Below, one piece after another: positions 53,197-63,665 of a stretch of DNA of 64,000 nucleotides (position 1 is its first letter; the number at the start of each line of letters is the position of its first letter). This DNA comes from Acidovorax sp. 106 (GTDB lineage: Bacteria > Pseudomonadota > Gammaproteobacteria > Burkholderiales > Burkholderiaceae_C). Location: the NCBI RefSeq assembly GCF_003663825.1, contig NZ_RCCC01000001.1, forward strand, positions 4,038,501 through 4,102,500, in the 5' to 3' direction. A program made the position numbers and the translations under genes. Below the pieces are notes generated by a model. It was not told the origin of the DNA, ran no database searches, and was given only the letters and a program-made list of their open reading frames with translations.

Positions 53197-54252
53197 ATGA
53201 TTGAATTACGGGGCATTACCCAGACATACAAGGGCCCACAAGGCCCGGTGGAGGCCTTGCGAGGCATTGACCTGCACATCACACCCGGCGAGGTGTTTGG
53301 CATCATCGGGCGCAGTGGCGCGGGCAAAAGCTCGCTGGTGCGCGTCATCAATTTACTCAACCGGCCCACGCGCGGTGAAGTCATCGTCAACGGGCGCGAC
53401 CTGACGAAGTTGAGCGACGCCCAGTTGCGCGAAGCGCGCCGAGACATCGGCATGGTGTTCCAGCACTTCAACTTGCTGTCGTCGCGCACCGTGTACGACA
53501 ACGTGGCCCTGCCGCTGGAGCTGGCGGGCATGGACAAAGCCGCCATCCGCGAGCGGGTGAGCCCGCTGCTGGAGCTGGTGGGCCTGGCCGCCCTGGCCGA
53601 CCGCTACCCCGCCCAGATCAGCGGCGGACAAAAGCAGCGCGTGGGCATTGCTCGGGCCCTGGCCAGCCGCCCCAAGGTGCTGCTCAGCGACGAAGCCACT
53701 TCGGCGCTAGACCCCGAAACCACCCGTTCGATTCTGGACCTGCTGCGCCAGGTGAACCGTGAGCTTGGCCTCACCGTGGTGCTCATCACGCACCAGATGC
53801 AGGTCATCAAACAGGTGGCCGACCGCGTGGCGGTGATCGAGGCCGGCCAGATCGTTGAGCAGGGCCGTGTGCTCGATGTCTTCACCCAGCCCCAGCAGGC
53901 CATCACCAAGAGCCTGATCGACGAAATCCTGCCGCAAGAGCTGCCCGCCAGCGTGCTGCAGCATGTGCGCCACCTGGCAGGCCAGTTGCGCACCACGGCG
54001 CCGGGGCATGTGGGCCAGTTGCTGCGCTTGTCTTACGCGGGCGACAGCGCCTACCAGCCGGTGCTCTCGCGCATGGTGCGCGAGTACGGCGTGGACATGA
54101 GCATCCTGCACGGACAGGTGGACGAGATTCAGGACCAGACTTTTGGGTCGCTGGCGCTGTACGCCACGGGCGAGCCTGCGCGTCTGAGCGGTGCGGTAGA
54201 GCACTTGCGCGCCAACGGCGTGCAGGTGCAAGTGGTTGAGAGCGGGGGTTAA
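53197..54252 (+). CDS. metN: Methionine ABC transporter ATPase
   Basis: A 351-residue ATPase. Walker A is GRSGAGKS (about 39-46), the signature [15 protein letters not shown] (about 144-158), Walker [13 protein letters not shown] (about 164-175), and the H-loop VLITHQMQV. The C-terminal NIL domain (about 265-345) binds methionine and inhibits the complex when methionine is plentiful. metI follows five bases after the stop. The receptor metQ is about 6 kb away. Confidence 0.95.
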   Translation: MIELRGITQTYKGPQGPVEALRGIDLHITPGEVFGIIGRSGAGKSSLVRVINLLNRPTRGEVIVNGRDLTKLSDAQLREARRDIGMVFQHFNLLSSRTVYDNVALPLELAGMDKAAIRERVSPLLELVGLAALADRYPAQISGGQKQRVGIARALASRPKVLLSDEATSALDPETTRSILDLLRQVNRELGLTVVLITHQMQVIKQVADRVAVIEAGQIVEQGRVLDVFTQPQQAITKSLIDEILPQELPASVLQHVRHLAGQLRTTAPGHVGQLLRLSYAGDSAYQPVLSRMVREYGVDMSILHGQVDEIQDQTFGSLALYATGEPARLSGAVEHLRANGVQVQVVESGG

Positions 54253-54257
54253 AAGCG

Positions 54258-54923
54258 ATGTTTGCCAATTTCACAGAAGCGATGCTGGAGCTGTTTGTCA
54301 CCTCGCTGTGGGAGACCCTCATCATGGTGGGTATCTCGGGCCTGGTAGGGGCCTTGCTGGGCGTGCCGCTGGGCGTGTTCTTGCGCCTGACCGACCATGG
54401 CGGTGTGCTGCAAAACGGCCCGGTCAACAAGCTGGTGGGCTGGCTGGTCAATGCCGTGCGCTCCACCCCTTTCATCATCTTGCTCGTGGCCATCATTCCG
54501 CTGACACGGTTTGTGACGGGTTCGTCCATCGGCACCGCTGCTGCGGTGGTGCCGCTCACCATTGCGGCCGCGCCGTTCGTGGCCCGCCTGGTTGAGGCCG
54601 CCCTGCGCGAGGTGGACCATGGGCTGGTCGAGGCCGCCCAGGCCATGGGCGCCACTACCAGCCAGATTGTCTGGAAGGTGCTGCTGCCTGAAGCGCTGCC
54701 CGGCATCGTGGCGGGCCTGACCATCACGTTCGTGAGCCTGACGGGCTACTCCGCCATGGCAGGCGCCATTGGCGGTGGTGGCCTGGGCGACCTCGGTATC
54801 CGCTATGGCTACCAGCGCTTCTTGCCCGAAATCATGCTGGCCGTGGTGCTGGTGCTGATCTTCTTTGTGCAGGCAGTGCAAAGTCTGGGCGACTGGGCGG
54901 TGCGCAAGCTGAGCCATCGCTGA
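54258..54923 (+). CDS. metI: Methionine ABC transporter permease
   Basis: A 221-residue permease with five hydrophobic segments and the EAA-loop-like stretch GLVEAAQAMGATTSQIVWKV LLPEALPG (about 122-149). GGGSAG-like GGGLGDLGIRYGYQRF follows. Only five bases after metN. An ISAs1-family element is inserted 22 bases after its stop, ahead of the palindromic-repeat hairpin that would terminate metNI. Confidence 0.95.
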   Translation: MFANFTEAMLELFVTSLWETLIMVGISGLVGALLGVPLGVFLRLTDHGGVLQNGPVNKLVGWLVNAVRSTPFIILLVAIIPLTRFVTGSSIGTAAAVVPLTIAAAPFVARLVEAALREVDHGLVEAAQAMGATTSQIVWKVLLPEALPGIVAGLTITFVSLTGYSAMAGAIGGGGLGDLGIRYGYQRFLPEIMLAVVLVLIFFVQAVQSLGDWAVRKLSHR

Positions 54924-54934
54924 GGACTGCCTGC

Positions 54935-54944
54935 GACGAATTCA
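54935..54944. repeat. Target-site duplication, left
   Basis: GACGAATTCA, identical to 56154-56163 on the other side of the IS. A 10-bp duplication fits the ISAs1 family. Confidence 0.93.
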
Positions 54945-56153
54945 CAGGGCAATCGCATCTAAAACGGTCTCCTGTGCCTGAGCGAAACGCCAGCGTTTGA
55001 CGACTGCCCAAGCGCTGTTTTCGATGAGCCTGCTCGCCCACCTGCAAAGCATCCCCGATCCCCGTATTGACCGCACACGCTGCCACGATCTGCAAGCGAT
55101 CCTGGCCATAGCGCTGTGTGCCACCCTCGCAGGTGCAGACAACTGTTTAGAAATGGCAGAGTTTGGCGAGCAGCACCAGCAGTGGCTTGCCCGCTTTGTC
55201 TCCTTGCCCTGTGGCATCCCCTCACACGACACCTTCGCGCGGGTGCTACGTCTGCTTGATGCGCAACAATTGGAGAGCGCCTGCCAACAATGGCTGCGCC
55301 AGGTCGCAGGCCAGGTGCAGGGCACGGTGGCCATTGATGGAAAGAGTGTGCGCGGCAGTCGCAAGGGCGATGCGCCCAGGGCGCTGCACATGGTCAGCGC
55401 CTGGGCCGCCGACATGGGATTGCTACTGGGCCAGTGCAAGGTCGATGGCAAGAGCAACGAGATCACAGCCATCCCCGAGCTGCTGCGCCTGCTGCATCTG
55501 AAGGGCTGCATCGTCACCATTGATGCCATTGGCTGCCAAAAAATAATAGCCGAGCAACTGCATACGCATGGTGCGGACTACGTTTTGAGTCTCAAGGCCA
55601 ATCAGCGACACATGCACGCCGTGGTGCAAAAGCACTTTGGGACACCAGACGGCGATGTCCCTGGCAAAGACAACACCTACGCCGAGTGCTTTACGGGCCA
55701 TGGGCGCCAGGAGCATCGCAGCTACAAGGTCAGCCCCATCCCCCAAGCGCTGGCGCGAGCGGCAGCGCATTGGCCTGGACTTGCCAGCGTGGTGCAGGTG
55801 GTGCGCCAGCGCCAGCAGGCAGACAAACCTGCCAGCAATGAGGTCAGCTACTACCTGAGCAGTCTGCCCGCGCACACGCCAGCGCATGTGGTGGCACGCA
55901 GCATCCGAGCGCACTGGAGTGTGGAGAACCAGTTGCACTGGAGCCTGGACGTAGCCATGCGCGAGGATGCCTCGCAGTCCTACAAAGATCAGGGGCCACA
56001 CAACCTGAGCCTGCTGCGGCGCATGGCGCTGCAGATGCTCAAGAGCGACTCATCGGTGAAGATCGGCGTGCAAGCTAAGCGCAAGCGCGCTGGCTGGAAT
56101 CTGGCTTACTTGGAGCAGCTATTGGGCATCTCTGATTAGATGCGATTGCCCTG
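54945..56153 (+). mobile_element. Insertion sequence, ISAs1 family
   Basis: A 1209-bp element. Terminal inverted repeats are perfect over 18 bp: CAGGGCAATCGCATCTAA (54945-54962) and its complement (56136-56153). Flanked by intact 10-bp target duplications, and the transposase is complete, so it is probably a recent and active copy. Confidence 0.96.
55024..56139 (+). CDS. ISAs1-family transposase
   Basis: A 371-residue DDE transposase. N-terminal DUF4338-like segment starts MSLLAHLQSIPDPRIDRTRC (about 1-20). Catalytic acids are in VAIDGKSVRGS (about 106-116), TIDAIGCQK, and near RAHWSVENQLHWSLDVAMRE. The ATG at 55024 is used; the open frame extends 27 bases to a TTG. The stop codon TAG lies inside the right inverted repeat. 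Confidence 0.94.
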   Translation: MSLLAHLQSIPDPRIDRTRCHDLQAILAIALCATLAGADNCLEMAEFGEQHQQWLARFVSLPCGIPSHDTFARVLRLLDAQQLESACQQWLRQVAGQVQGTVAIDGKSVRGSRKGDAPRALHMVSAWAADMGLLLGQCKVDGKSNEITAIPELLRLLHLKGCIVTIDAIGCQKIIAEQLHTHGADYVLSLKANQRHMHAVVQKHFGTPDGDVPGKDNTYAECFTGHGRQEHRSYKVSPIPQALARAAAHWPGLASVVQVVRQRQQADKPASNEVSYYLSSLPAHTPAHVVARSIRAHWSVENQLHWSLDVAMREDASQSYKDQGPHNLSLLRRMALQMLKSDSSVKIGVQAKRKRAGWNLAYLEQLLGISD

Positions 56154-56163
56154 GACGAATTCA
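56154..56163. repeat. Target-site duplication, right
   Basis: GACGAATTCA, matching 54935-54944. Confidence 0.93.
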
Positions 56164-56175
56164 CTGGTTGCTACG

Positions 56176-56226
56176 GTTTTGATAGCTGCCAGCGCCTGTT
56201 ATGCAAGCGCTGGCAGCTATTTTTGT
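56176..56226. repeat. Palindromic repeat copy with terminator-like T-run
   Basis: ATAGCTGCCAGCGC (56182-56195) pairs perfectly over 14 bp with GCGCTGGCAGCTAT (56207-56220), followed by TTTTTG. It looks like a bidirectional Rho-independent terminator and was probably the metNI terminator before the IS inserted in between. Confidence 0.85.
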
Positions 56227-56302
56227 TTGTAGTGTCTGATGAGGCTGAAGGTTGACCCTGCGCCCTTTACCTGTGCGGCGCAGGCGTGGAAGAATGGGCG
56301 CT

Positions 56303-56950
56303 ATGACATACACGACCTACTGCGCTCCAAGTCCGTCCCCAGGGGCCGCAAGGCAAGCCCGCACCGCCTGGCCCTTGTTGGTGTTTGGTGCATGGGGCCT
56401 GGGCGTTGGATGGCCCACCGCTGAGGCCCTGGCCCAAAGCCCTGCAGAGCCTGCGCCGGGCATGGTGGCGTCACCCGATGGCAGCTTTGTGGTGGACGAA
56501 CGCATGCGCCTGGCTTGGGCCCGGTGTGTGGAGGGCATGGAGTGGAATGGCAAAACCTGCACCGGCACGCCCCTGATGCTGGACCGTGCCCAGGCCCGTG
56601 CCCGCGCCACCGAGCGCTGGAAGGCCGAAGGGCTGGACTGGCGCCTGCCTCGGGCCCCTGAGCTGCAACGCCTGGTGAACAAAGCGGCCCAGCCACCCGC
56701 GGTGGATGCGGCCTTGTTCCCCGCAACGCCGCCCGAGTGGCACTGGACATCGACCACCGATGTGAAAGCCGGACAGGCGAACCAGTACACCTACAGCAAC
56801 ACGATGCAGAACCGCTCAGGCCAGGGCGAAGGCCAGATGTCTTACTTGCATGGCTGGGCTGTGCACATGCGCACGGGCGAGGCACGCAAGGACGTGGGCA
56901 AAGACTCCAAGCTGCCCGTGCGCTTGGTGCGCACCTGGGTGGCGCCTTAG
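56303..56950 (+). CDS. Exported DUF1566 (Lcl-like) domain protein
   Basis: A 215-residue protein with an N-terminal signal-like hydrophobic stretch (about 22-45). The mature domain has WARCVEGMEWNGKTCTGTPL (two Cys), then EGLDWRLPRAPELQRLVNKA, and EWHWTSTT, the pattern of DUF1566/Lcl-C-type surface domains. The ATG at 56303 is the nearest before the signal. It ends 20 bases before the convergent antiporter gene. Function unknown. Confidence 0.72.
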   Translation: MTYTTYCAPSPSPGAARQARTAWPLLVFGAWGLGVGWPTAEALAQSPAEPAPGMVASPDGSFVVDERMRLAWARCVEGMEWNGKTCTGTPLMLDRAQARARATERWKAEGLDWRLPRAPELQRLVNKAAQPPAVDAALFPATPPEWHWTSTTDVKAGQANQYTYSNTMQNRSGQGEGQMSYLHGWAVHMRTGEARKDVGKDSKLPVRLVRTWVAP

Positions 56951-56970
56951 AACCTGTTCTTGGCCCTGTG

Positions 56971-58707
56971 TCAGTGCTGCACGCCTGGGTGCAATGGGGC
57001 GGGCGCCGTTGCGGGCGCAGGGGCCACGCGTTCGAGCACATGGCGCGCCATGCTTTGGGCCAGTGCTTCGTCGCGCACCACCACGGTGCCAATGCCGTCT
57101 GCGCGCAGCAGGGCTGATTCTTCTTCGCTGTGGCTGCGCACCACAATCTCGATGCCCGGGTTCAAGGCCCTGGCCGTTTCGGCCATCTGGCGCACATGCA
57201 GGGTGTCTGGAATGGCGATGACCAGCACGGCAGCATTGGCGATGTGGGCCTGGATGAGCACCTCGGGTTCGGCCGCGTTGCCTGACACGGCGGCCAGGCC
57301 CGCATTGCGCAAAGACTCCACCAGCTCCCGGTTCTGCTCGGCCACTACATAGGGCACGCCTTCGGCCCCCAGCGCCTTGGCAATGCTGCGGCCCACCTGG
57401 CCGTAGCCCACCAGCACCACCTGGCCCTTGAGGTATTTGCGTTCGGTGCTCATGGGCAATTCGGCGTAGGGGTCTTCGCGCCGGTCCAGTCTGCGCGCCA
57501 GCTCTGAGCGTTTGAGCAGCCACGCCTGCAGCGGAGCAATGGCGGCAAACAGCAGGGGGTTGAGCGCAATCGAAATCAGCGCCCCGGCTAGCACCAGGCT
57601 CATGCCCACGGCAGGCAGCAAGCCCAGCGCGACCCCCAGCCCCGCCAGGATGAATGAGAACTCGCCAATCTGCGCCAGGCTGGCCGCCACCGTCAGGGCG
57701 GTGTTGAGCGGGTAGCGAAACGACAGCACCAGCGCCAGCGCCGCCAGCGACTTGCCCAGCATGATGATGGCCACCACGCCCAGCACCGGCAGGGGCTGCT
57801 GCACCAGCACCATGGGGTCAAACAGCATGCCCACCGACACGAAGAACAGCACCGAAAACGCATCGCGCAGCGGCAGCGACTCTTGCGCTGCGCGGTGGCT
57901 CAGCGAGGATTCGCGCATCACCGTGCCCGCAAAAAATGCCCCCAGCGCAAACGACACACTGAACAGCGCCGACGCCCCGTAGGCAATGCCAATGGCGGCG
58001 GCAACGACCGACAGCGTGAACAGCTCGCGCGAGCCCGTCTTGACCACCTGCCACAGCAACCAGGGCAGCACCCTGCGGCCCACCAGTAGCATCAGCGCAA
58101 TGAAGGCGGCCACTTGCAGCAGGGTCTGGCCCAGTGCCATCCACAGCGGGCGCGCGTCTTCAGCCTGCGGGGCGGTGCCGCCCAGCAGGCCCGCCAGCGG
58201 GGGCATCAGCACCAGCACCAGCACGCAGGCCAGGTCTTCCACCACCAGCCAGCCCACGGCAATGCGCCCGTTCATCGAGTCCAGCACGCCGCGCACTTCC
58301 AGCGCCTTGAGCAGCACCACCGTGCTCGCGCACGAGAGCGACAGACCAAAAATCAGGCCACTGCCCAGGCTCCAGCCCATCCACCAAGCCATGGCCATGC
58401 CCAACAACGTGGCCACGCTCATCTGCACCACGGCCCCCGGCACCGCCAGCCTGCGCACCGACAGCAGATCGCCCAGCGAAAAGTGCAGCCCTACGCCAAA
58501 CATCAGCAGCATCACCCCAATCTCGGACAACTGCGAGGCAATGTGCGCATCGGCCACAAAGCCCGGCGTGGCCGGTCCAATCAAAATGCCCGCCAGCAGG
58601 TACCCCACCAGCGCGGGCAAGCGCAGTTTTTCGGCAATGAAACCAAAGACCAGCGCACCGCCGAAGCCCGCGGCAATGGTGGTGATGAGGGTGAGGTTGT
58701 GGTCCAT
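56971..58707 (-). CDS. KefB/YbaL-family monovalent cation:proton antiporter
   Basis: A 578-residue membrane protein. The CPA2 antiporter domain spans about 1-390 (LGVLLLMFGVGLHFS-like GVMLLMFGVGLHFSLGDLLS, FGLSLSCASTVVLLKALE). The cytosolic RCK domain begins VVLVGYGQVGRSIAKALGAE (about 425-444), a dinucleotide-binding fold. It probably exports potassium or sodium in exchange for protons and is gated by the RCK domain. No glutathione-sensing KefF-like partner is adjacent. Confidence 0.92.
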   Translation of the reverse strand: MDHNLTLITTIAAGFGGALVFGFIAEKLRLPALVGYLLAGILIGPATPGFVADAHIASQLSEIGVMLLMFGVGLHFSLGDLLSVRRLAVPGAVVQMSVATLLGMAMAWWMGWSLGSGLIFGLSLSCASTVVLLKALEVRGVLDSMNGRIAVGWLVVEDLACVLVLVLMPPLAGLLGGTAPQAEDARPLWMALGQTLLQVAAFIALMLLVGRRVLPWLLWQVVKTGSRELFTLSVVAAAIGIAYGASALFSVSFALGAFFAGTVMRESSLSHRAAQESLPLRDAFSVLFFVSVGMLFDPMVLVQQPLPVLGVVAIIMLGKSLAALALVLSFRYPLNTALTVAASLAQIGEFSFILAGLGVALGLLPAVGMSLVLAGALISIALNPLLFAAIAPLQAWLLKRSELARRLDRREDPYAELPMSTERKYLKGQVVLVGYGQVGRSIAKALGAEGVPYVVAEQNRELVESLRNAGLAAVSGNAAEPEVLIQAHIANAAVLVIAIPDTLHVRQMAETARALNPGIEIVVRSHSEEESALLRADGIGTVVVRDEALAQSMARHVLERVAPAPATAPAPLHPGVQH

Positions 58708-59042
58708 GCCGGGCGTGTGTTGGATTGGGCTCGGTTGTAAAAGGGTGGGGCGATAGCAGCCTTGGCCAAGGCTGAAGTTCAGCCGCGCGGGCTTTTACTG
58801 GTCGCATTGCAGTATCAGGCAAACCCGCAGGCTCACCAACCTGGCTTACCCACAAGGGGCCGTGGCGCAAGGGCTTTGGCAAACAGGGGGCAGCGTGCCC
58901 GGCCCGCCTTTGGGGAAAACACCCACCCCACTGGGGAGCCGCTCAGCTGGCAGGTGGCGCCATACTTGGCAGCAAAGCGTGTCTGAAATGGGCCTGCCCA
59001 TGTGGCCGCGCAATGCACCTCAACCCAGGAGACCACACCGCC
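58708..59042. other. Intergenic region between divergent genes
   Basis: 335 bases between the antiporter and the DUF6817-like gene. GC-rich; no convincing ORF, RNA or repeat. Presumably holds the two promoters. Confidence 0.4.
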
Positions 59043-60134
59043 ATGACCCTGCCGTTTCACCCCCTTGATGCCGACTTGTTTGCCCGTGCCCAGCCCTTGC
59101 TGGACGATGAATGGCTGACGCAGGACGCTGAGCTGGCCCCGGTGCTGCCCACCGTGCTGGCCCGCAACGTGGGACAAGACTGGCACAAGGCGGGCACGTT
59201 CAGGCACCACTTGGTGGGCGTAACGCGCTCGCTCACCGTGTGGCAGCAGCCGCGCGATGTGCGCATGCTGGGGCTGCTGCACAGCGTGTATGGCAATGCC
59301 TTTGTAGACCTGGTTAAGTTCGACCCCGCCAGCGAGCGGGCCCGCCTGCGGGAGCTGGTGGGCGAGTCGGCCGAGCATTTGGTGTATTTGTTCTGCACCC
59401 AGTCGCGCACGCAGTTTGTGCAAAAGGTGCTGGGCCACGCGCTGGAGGCCGACGGTGGCCTGCTGCTCGACAAAGACGGCGCTCAGCACCGCCTGAGCCC
59501 CTACGAAGTGGCCGCCTTCATCATCGTGAGCATGGCCGACACCATCGAGCAGTGGTTCAGCTGGCAAGACGACATCTACTCGCGCTTTCCGCACGTGCAG
59601 CACCGCCCGCAGGCCGTGCACTGGGCGGCATCGCTGTGGCCCGGGCCCATGCGGCCCACGGGGCGCATGGTGCACCAGATCAACGGGCTGGCCAAAGCCC
59701 TGCAGCACCCAGGGCTCAAAGACTTGCTGCCCATGCCACCGGTGTTTGCGCACTGCAGCCAATACCTGTCTGCCGCCAACGAGGCGGCGGCCGCGTCGCT
59801 GTACTGGTCCGTCATCCAGCAAGACCAGCCCCTGGTGGACCTGGACGTGGCCACCGGCGTGCTGGAGAGCGCTGTGCGCCACAACCCCTGGGTGGGCGAG
59901 CCGCAAATGGTGCTGGCGCAGCTTTACCTGGCGGCCGGGCGGCAGGACGATGCCAAGGCGGCTGCCACCAGCGCCTTGCACCTGTTCAGCGCCTGGGGCA
60001 ATTCGTGGGACAAGCGCGTGCAGTGGGACGCCTGGGTGGCCTGGACGCGCATCCTTTTGCAAGCCGCCAACGGCGGCCCTTGGCCCGAGCGGCTGGACAA
60101 GCTCAACAACGTGGCGCTGCGCAGTGGCGCATGA
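59043..60134 (+). CDS. DUF6817-like protein with HD-like N-terminus
   Basis: A 363-residue cytosolic protein. The N-terminal half has FRHHLVGVTRSLTVWQQPRD VRMLGLLHSVYGNAF, a His-rich pattern like DUF6817, possibly related to HD hydrolases, and the C-terminal half contains TPR-like helices (LVGEPQMVLAQLYLAAGRQD-type). ATG 59043 fits after a GGAG-containing leader. It ends 104 bases before metQ. No reaction can be assigned. Confidence 0.7.
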   Translation: MTLPFHPLDADLFARAQPLLDDEWLTQDAELAPVLPTVLARNVGQDWHKAGTFRHHLVGVTRSLTVWQQPRDVRMLGLLHSVYGNAFVDLVKFDPASERARLRELVGESAEHLVYLFCTQSRTQFVQKVLGHALEADGGLLLDKDGAQHRLSPYEVAAFIIVSMADTIEQWFSWQDDIYSRFPHVQHRPQAVHWAASLWPGPMRPTGRMVHQINGLAKALQHPGLKDLLPMPPVFAHCSQYLSAANEAAAASLYWSVIQQDQPLVDLDVATGVLESAVRHNPWVGEPQMVLAQLYLAAGRQDDAKAAATSALHLFSAWGNSWDKRVQWDAWVAWTRILLQAANGGPWPERLDKLNNVALRSGA

Positions 60135-60149
60135 ATCTCTATATATGCT

Positions 60150-60160
60150 TTAGCGGCTAA
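60150..60160. promoter_or_regulatory. Short palindrome TTAGCGGCTAA
   Basis: An 11-bp palindrome just upstream of the larger dyad in the metQ leader. It could be part of a regulator site; uncertain. Confidence 0.3.
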
Positions 60161-60165
60161 GATAA

Positions 60166-60191
60166 TTAAAACTTATTCTTTTGAGTTTTAA
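60166..60191. promoter_or_regulatory. Dyad upstream of metQ
   Basis: TTAAAACT-tattcttttg-AGTTTTAA, perfect 8-bp arms, 47 bases before the metQ start. AT-rich and different from the surroundings. A regulator site or hairpin controlling metQ is possible. Confidence 0.5.
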
Positions 60192-60238
60192 CTGAAGCTG
60201 CGTACGATCTGAAACATCTTAATTTGAAAGGTGTTTCT

Positions 60239-61036
<798 letters not shown>

Positions 61037-61068
61037 TCCGCTGGGTGGCTCGCACCCATCTGGAAAGC

Positions 61069-61094
61069 AAAGCGGGCTTCGGCCCGCTTTTTTT
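61069..61094 (+). terminator. Terminator after metQ
   Basis: AAAGCGGGC-TTCG-GCCCGCTTT followed by TTTTT, with the stable UUCG loop. Confidence 0.93.
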
Positions 61095-61211
61095 ATGGGC
61101 GTGCGGGCAGCCAGCCGTGGGGCTTGGCTTGCTCCAGTGAAAACCCGGACATCGTCATCATGTAAGCTTATGTAAACGCATGGCTTAACCTGAATGGAGA
61201 GCTGTTTGCCG

Positions 61212-63566
61212 ATGCAGATGCGGATGCCCCAAGCTGAGAAGTGGCTGGTTGCTGGCTGTACAGCCCTGACGGTAGGGCTGTTCGCCGCTGCATTGCTGGC
61301 ATCTGACCGTGCCGCCCAGGTTTTTTTCGATAACGCCAGCTGGACGCTGGCGTTTTTGCTTTCGGCCTTTTTGGCGTGGCGGGGCAGGGTGCAGGCGTCG
61401 GTGGTGGACCACAGCTTGCACAACGGGTTGCTGTTGGGCGCTTTGCTGATTTTGGCGGGGCAGTTGATGTGGAATGTGCAGGTGGCCACGGACTGGAACC
61501 CGTTCCCTTCGCCTGCCGATGCTTTATTTTTGGCAGCAGGGCCTGTGTGGGCACTGACGGTGATGCGCGTGACCTTTCAGCGCATTGCGCCGGACCGGGT
61601 GTACCCCACTTCTTTGGATTTTGGAGGCGCTGTACTGGCCCTGCTGGCTGTCACGCTGGTGGTCTATGTTCCCAGTGGCGAGCTGAAATCTGCACTCGTT
61701 GGCGCTGTGATGGTGCTGTATCCCGTGAGCTTTCTCACTGCAGCCAGTGTCACAGCGCTGGCAGTGCCCAGCGTGGGGGTGCGCTGGCGGCTCTCGCATG
61801 GGCTCATCATTGCGGGCATGGTGTGCTACGGGCTCAGCTGGATGCACTGGAACCTGCTGGCATTGCATGGCGAGCTGGCGCCGGGCAGCTGGTTCAACGG
61901 TTTGTTCTCGCTGGCTGCGCTGGCCTTGGGCTGGGGCTCGCGGTATTTTCAGGCCGAGTTGAGCAATGATGCAGCGTACCGCCACCGCTGCGAGCAAGTG
62001 GTGAACCTGGTGCCCCTGGCCACCATGCTGATGGCCAGCGCAACGCTGTGGCTGCTGTTTACGGCGGCAGGCGCGCGCAGCGTGGTCTACGCCTTGATTT
62101 TGGGGTGCTGCCTGTTGGTGCTGGTGCTGGCGGCCCTGCGCCAGGCCATCGTGGTGAGCTTGCTCGAACGTTTGCGCATGGCCGAGGCGGCCATTTTGCG
62201 CAACGAAGAGCAGCTCTATCACGTAGCCCACTTCGACACACTGACGGGCTTGCCCAACCGCCGTTACTTTGAAGACGCGCTCGATCAGGCCGTGCAACTG
62301 GCGGTGCAGCAGGGCCCCCAGAGCGGGCAGTGCGTGGCGGTGCTGCTGCTGGACCTGGACCATTTCAACAACGTCAACGAAACCTTTGGTCACCGCACGG
62401 GCGACAAGCTGCTGGTGGAGGCGGCCAAGCGCATTGCCGATCACCTGCAGGGGCGGGGCTTTCTGGCGCGGCTGGGCGAGGACGAGTTCATGGTCATGCT
62501 CGCGCGCTCGCACACCCGCAACGAGGTCGCGCAGCTGGCCGCTTCGCTGGTCGAGAGCTTCATGCAGCCCTGGCAGCTGCCGGGCGTGGGCGCGCAGTTT
62601 GTGGGGGCCAGCATTGGCATCAGCCTGTTCCCTGACGATGCACCTGATGCGGCAACCCTGGTGCGCAACGCACACACGGCTTTGAATGCCATCAAAGATG
62701 CAGGGCGCGGTACTTACCGCTTTTACATCGACGAGTTCACCCGACAGGCACAGGGCCGCCAGGCGTTGCGTCGCCGTTTGCACCAGGCGCTGCAGGCTGG
62801 TGAGCTGAGCCTCGAGTACCAGCCGCAGGTAGGCAGGCGCCAGCAACTGGTGGGGGTGGAGGCGCTGATGCGTTGGCGCCTGGACGGGCGCATGGTGCCG
62901 CCCGATGAGTTCATCCCCATTGCCGAGGCCAGTGGCCTCATCGTGCCGCTGGGGCGCTGGGTGTTTGAGACCGCCTGCCGCCAGGCCGCTGTGTGGGACG
63001 CTGCGGGCTTCGTGGTGCCAGTGATATCGGTGAACATCTCCACCATCCAGCTGCGCGAGCCGCAGTTTGCCCAGTCGCTGCTGGCCTTGGTGCATGAGGC
63101 CGGGCGCGCACCCGCTGATTTCGTGCTGGAGATCACCGAGTCAGAACTGTTGGACGAATCCCTGTATGCCGCCGCCGTGGATTTGCGGCACATGGGGTTT
63201 GCTTTGTCGATTGACGACTTTGGCACCGGCCATTCATCGCTCATCAAGCTCAAGCGCTTGCCCGTGGGGGAGCTGAAGATCGACAAGGCGTTTGTCAGCG
63301 ACATCTGTGAAGACGCCAACGACCGCGAAATTTGTGCCACGGTGCACGCCCTGGCCCGCACCCTGCAACTGGAGGTCGTGGCCGAGGGCGTGGAGACGCA
63401 GGCGCAGTTTGACCTACTGGTGGGCATGGGCTGCCACCGGTTTCAGGGGTGGTTGTTTGCCAAAGCCTTGCCGCCCGAGGCGTTGCAGGCGCAGTGGTTG
63501 CAACGTGCCGGAGCCCAGCAGCCCCCACGGGGGGATGAGCACGATGCGATAGATGCCTGTATTTGA
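61212..63566 (+). CDS. Membrane cyclic-di-GMP phosphodiesterase (degenerate GGDEF plus EAL)
   Basis: A 784-residue protein. About eight hydrophobic segments fill residues 10-320. The GGDEF domain is degenerate: GEDEF replaces GGDEF, and no RxxD inhibition site precedes it. The EAL domain is intact: EALMRW, EITES, DDFGTGHSS, DKAFV, EGVETQ, GWLFAKAL. So it probably degrades cyclic-di-GMP, with the GGDEF half perhaps binding GTP allosterically. ATG 61212 has GGAGAG eleven bases upstream; ATG 61194 is possible. Confidence 0.9.
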   Translation: MQMRMPQAEKWLVAGCTALTVGLFAAALLASDRAAQVFFDNASWTLAFLLSAFLAWRGRVQASVVDHSLHNGLLLGALLILAGQLMWNVQVATDWNPFPSPADALFLAAGPVWALTVMRVTFQRIAPDRVYPTSLDFGGAVLALLAVTLVVYVPSGELKSALVGAVMVLYPVSFLTAASVTALAVPSVGVRWRLSHGLIIAGMVCYGLSWMHWNLLALHGELAPGSWFNGLFSLAALALGWGSRYFQAELSNDAAYRHRCEQVVNLVPLATMLMASATLWLLFTAAGARSVVYALILGCCLLVLVLAALRQAIVVSLLERLRMAEAAILRNEEQLYHVAHFDTLTGLPNRRYFEDALDQAVQLAVQQGPQSGQCVAVLLLDLDHFNNVNETFGHRTGDKLLVEAAKRIADHLQGRGFLARLGEDEFMVMLARSHTRNEVAQLAASLVESFMQPWQLPGVGAQFVGASIGISLFPDDAPDAATLVRNAHTALNAIKDAGRGTYRFYIDEFTRQAQGRQALRRRLHQALQAGELSLEYQPQVGRRQQLVGVEALMRWRLDGRMVPPDEFIPIAEASGLIVPLGRWVFETACRQAAVWDAAGFVVPVISVNISTIQLREPQFAQSLLALVHEAGRAPADFVLEITESELLDESLYAAAVDLRHMGFALSIDDFGTGHSSLIKLKRLPVGELKIDKAFVSDICEDANDREICATVHALARTLQLEVVAEGVETQAQFDLLVGMGCHRFQGWLFAKALPPEALQAQWLQRAGAQQPPRGDEHDAIDACI

Positions 63567-63568
63567 AG

Positions 63569-63630
63569 GTTTTGATCAAAATTGCCCCTGGCGCTTGCAG
63601 GTAAAGCGCTAGCAGCTATTGTTTTGATAG
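63569..63630. repeat. Palindromic repeat copy between GGDEF genes
   Basis: TTTTGATCAAAATTGCCCCT then GGCGCTTGCAGGTAAAGCGC TAGCAGCTATTGTTTTGATA. The arms GGCGCTT and AAGCGCT are inverted. It lies between the convergent EAL and diguanylate cyclase genes. Confidence 0.75.
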
Positions 63631-63665
63631 CGTTTGCATGGCGGTTTCTGCGCCCGCCTATCGGC

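Noticed and set aside
60135..60238. A SAM riboswitch upstream of metQ
   Set aside because: The leader is only about 100 bases and AT-rich, and lacks the conserved SAM-I or SAM-II pattern. The dyad seen is better explained as an operator or simple hairpin.
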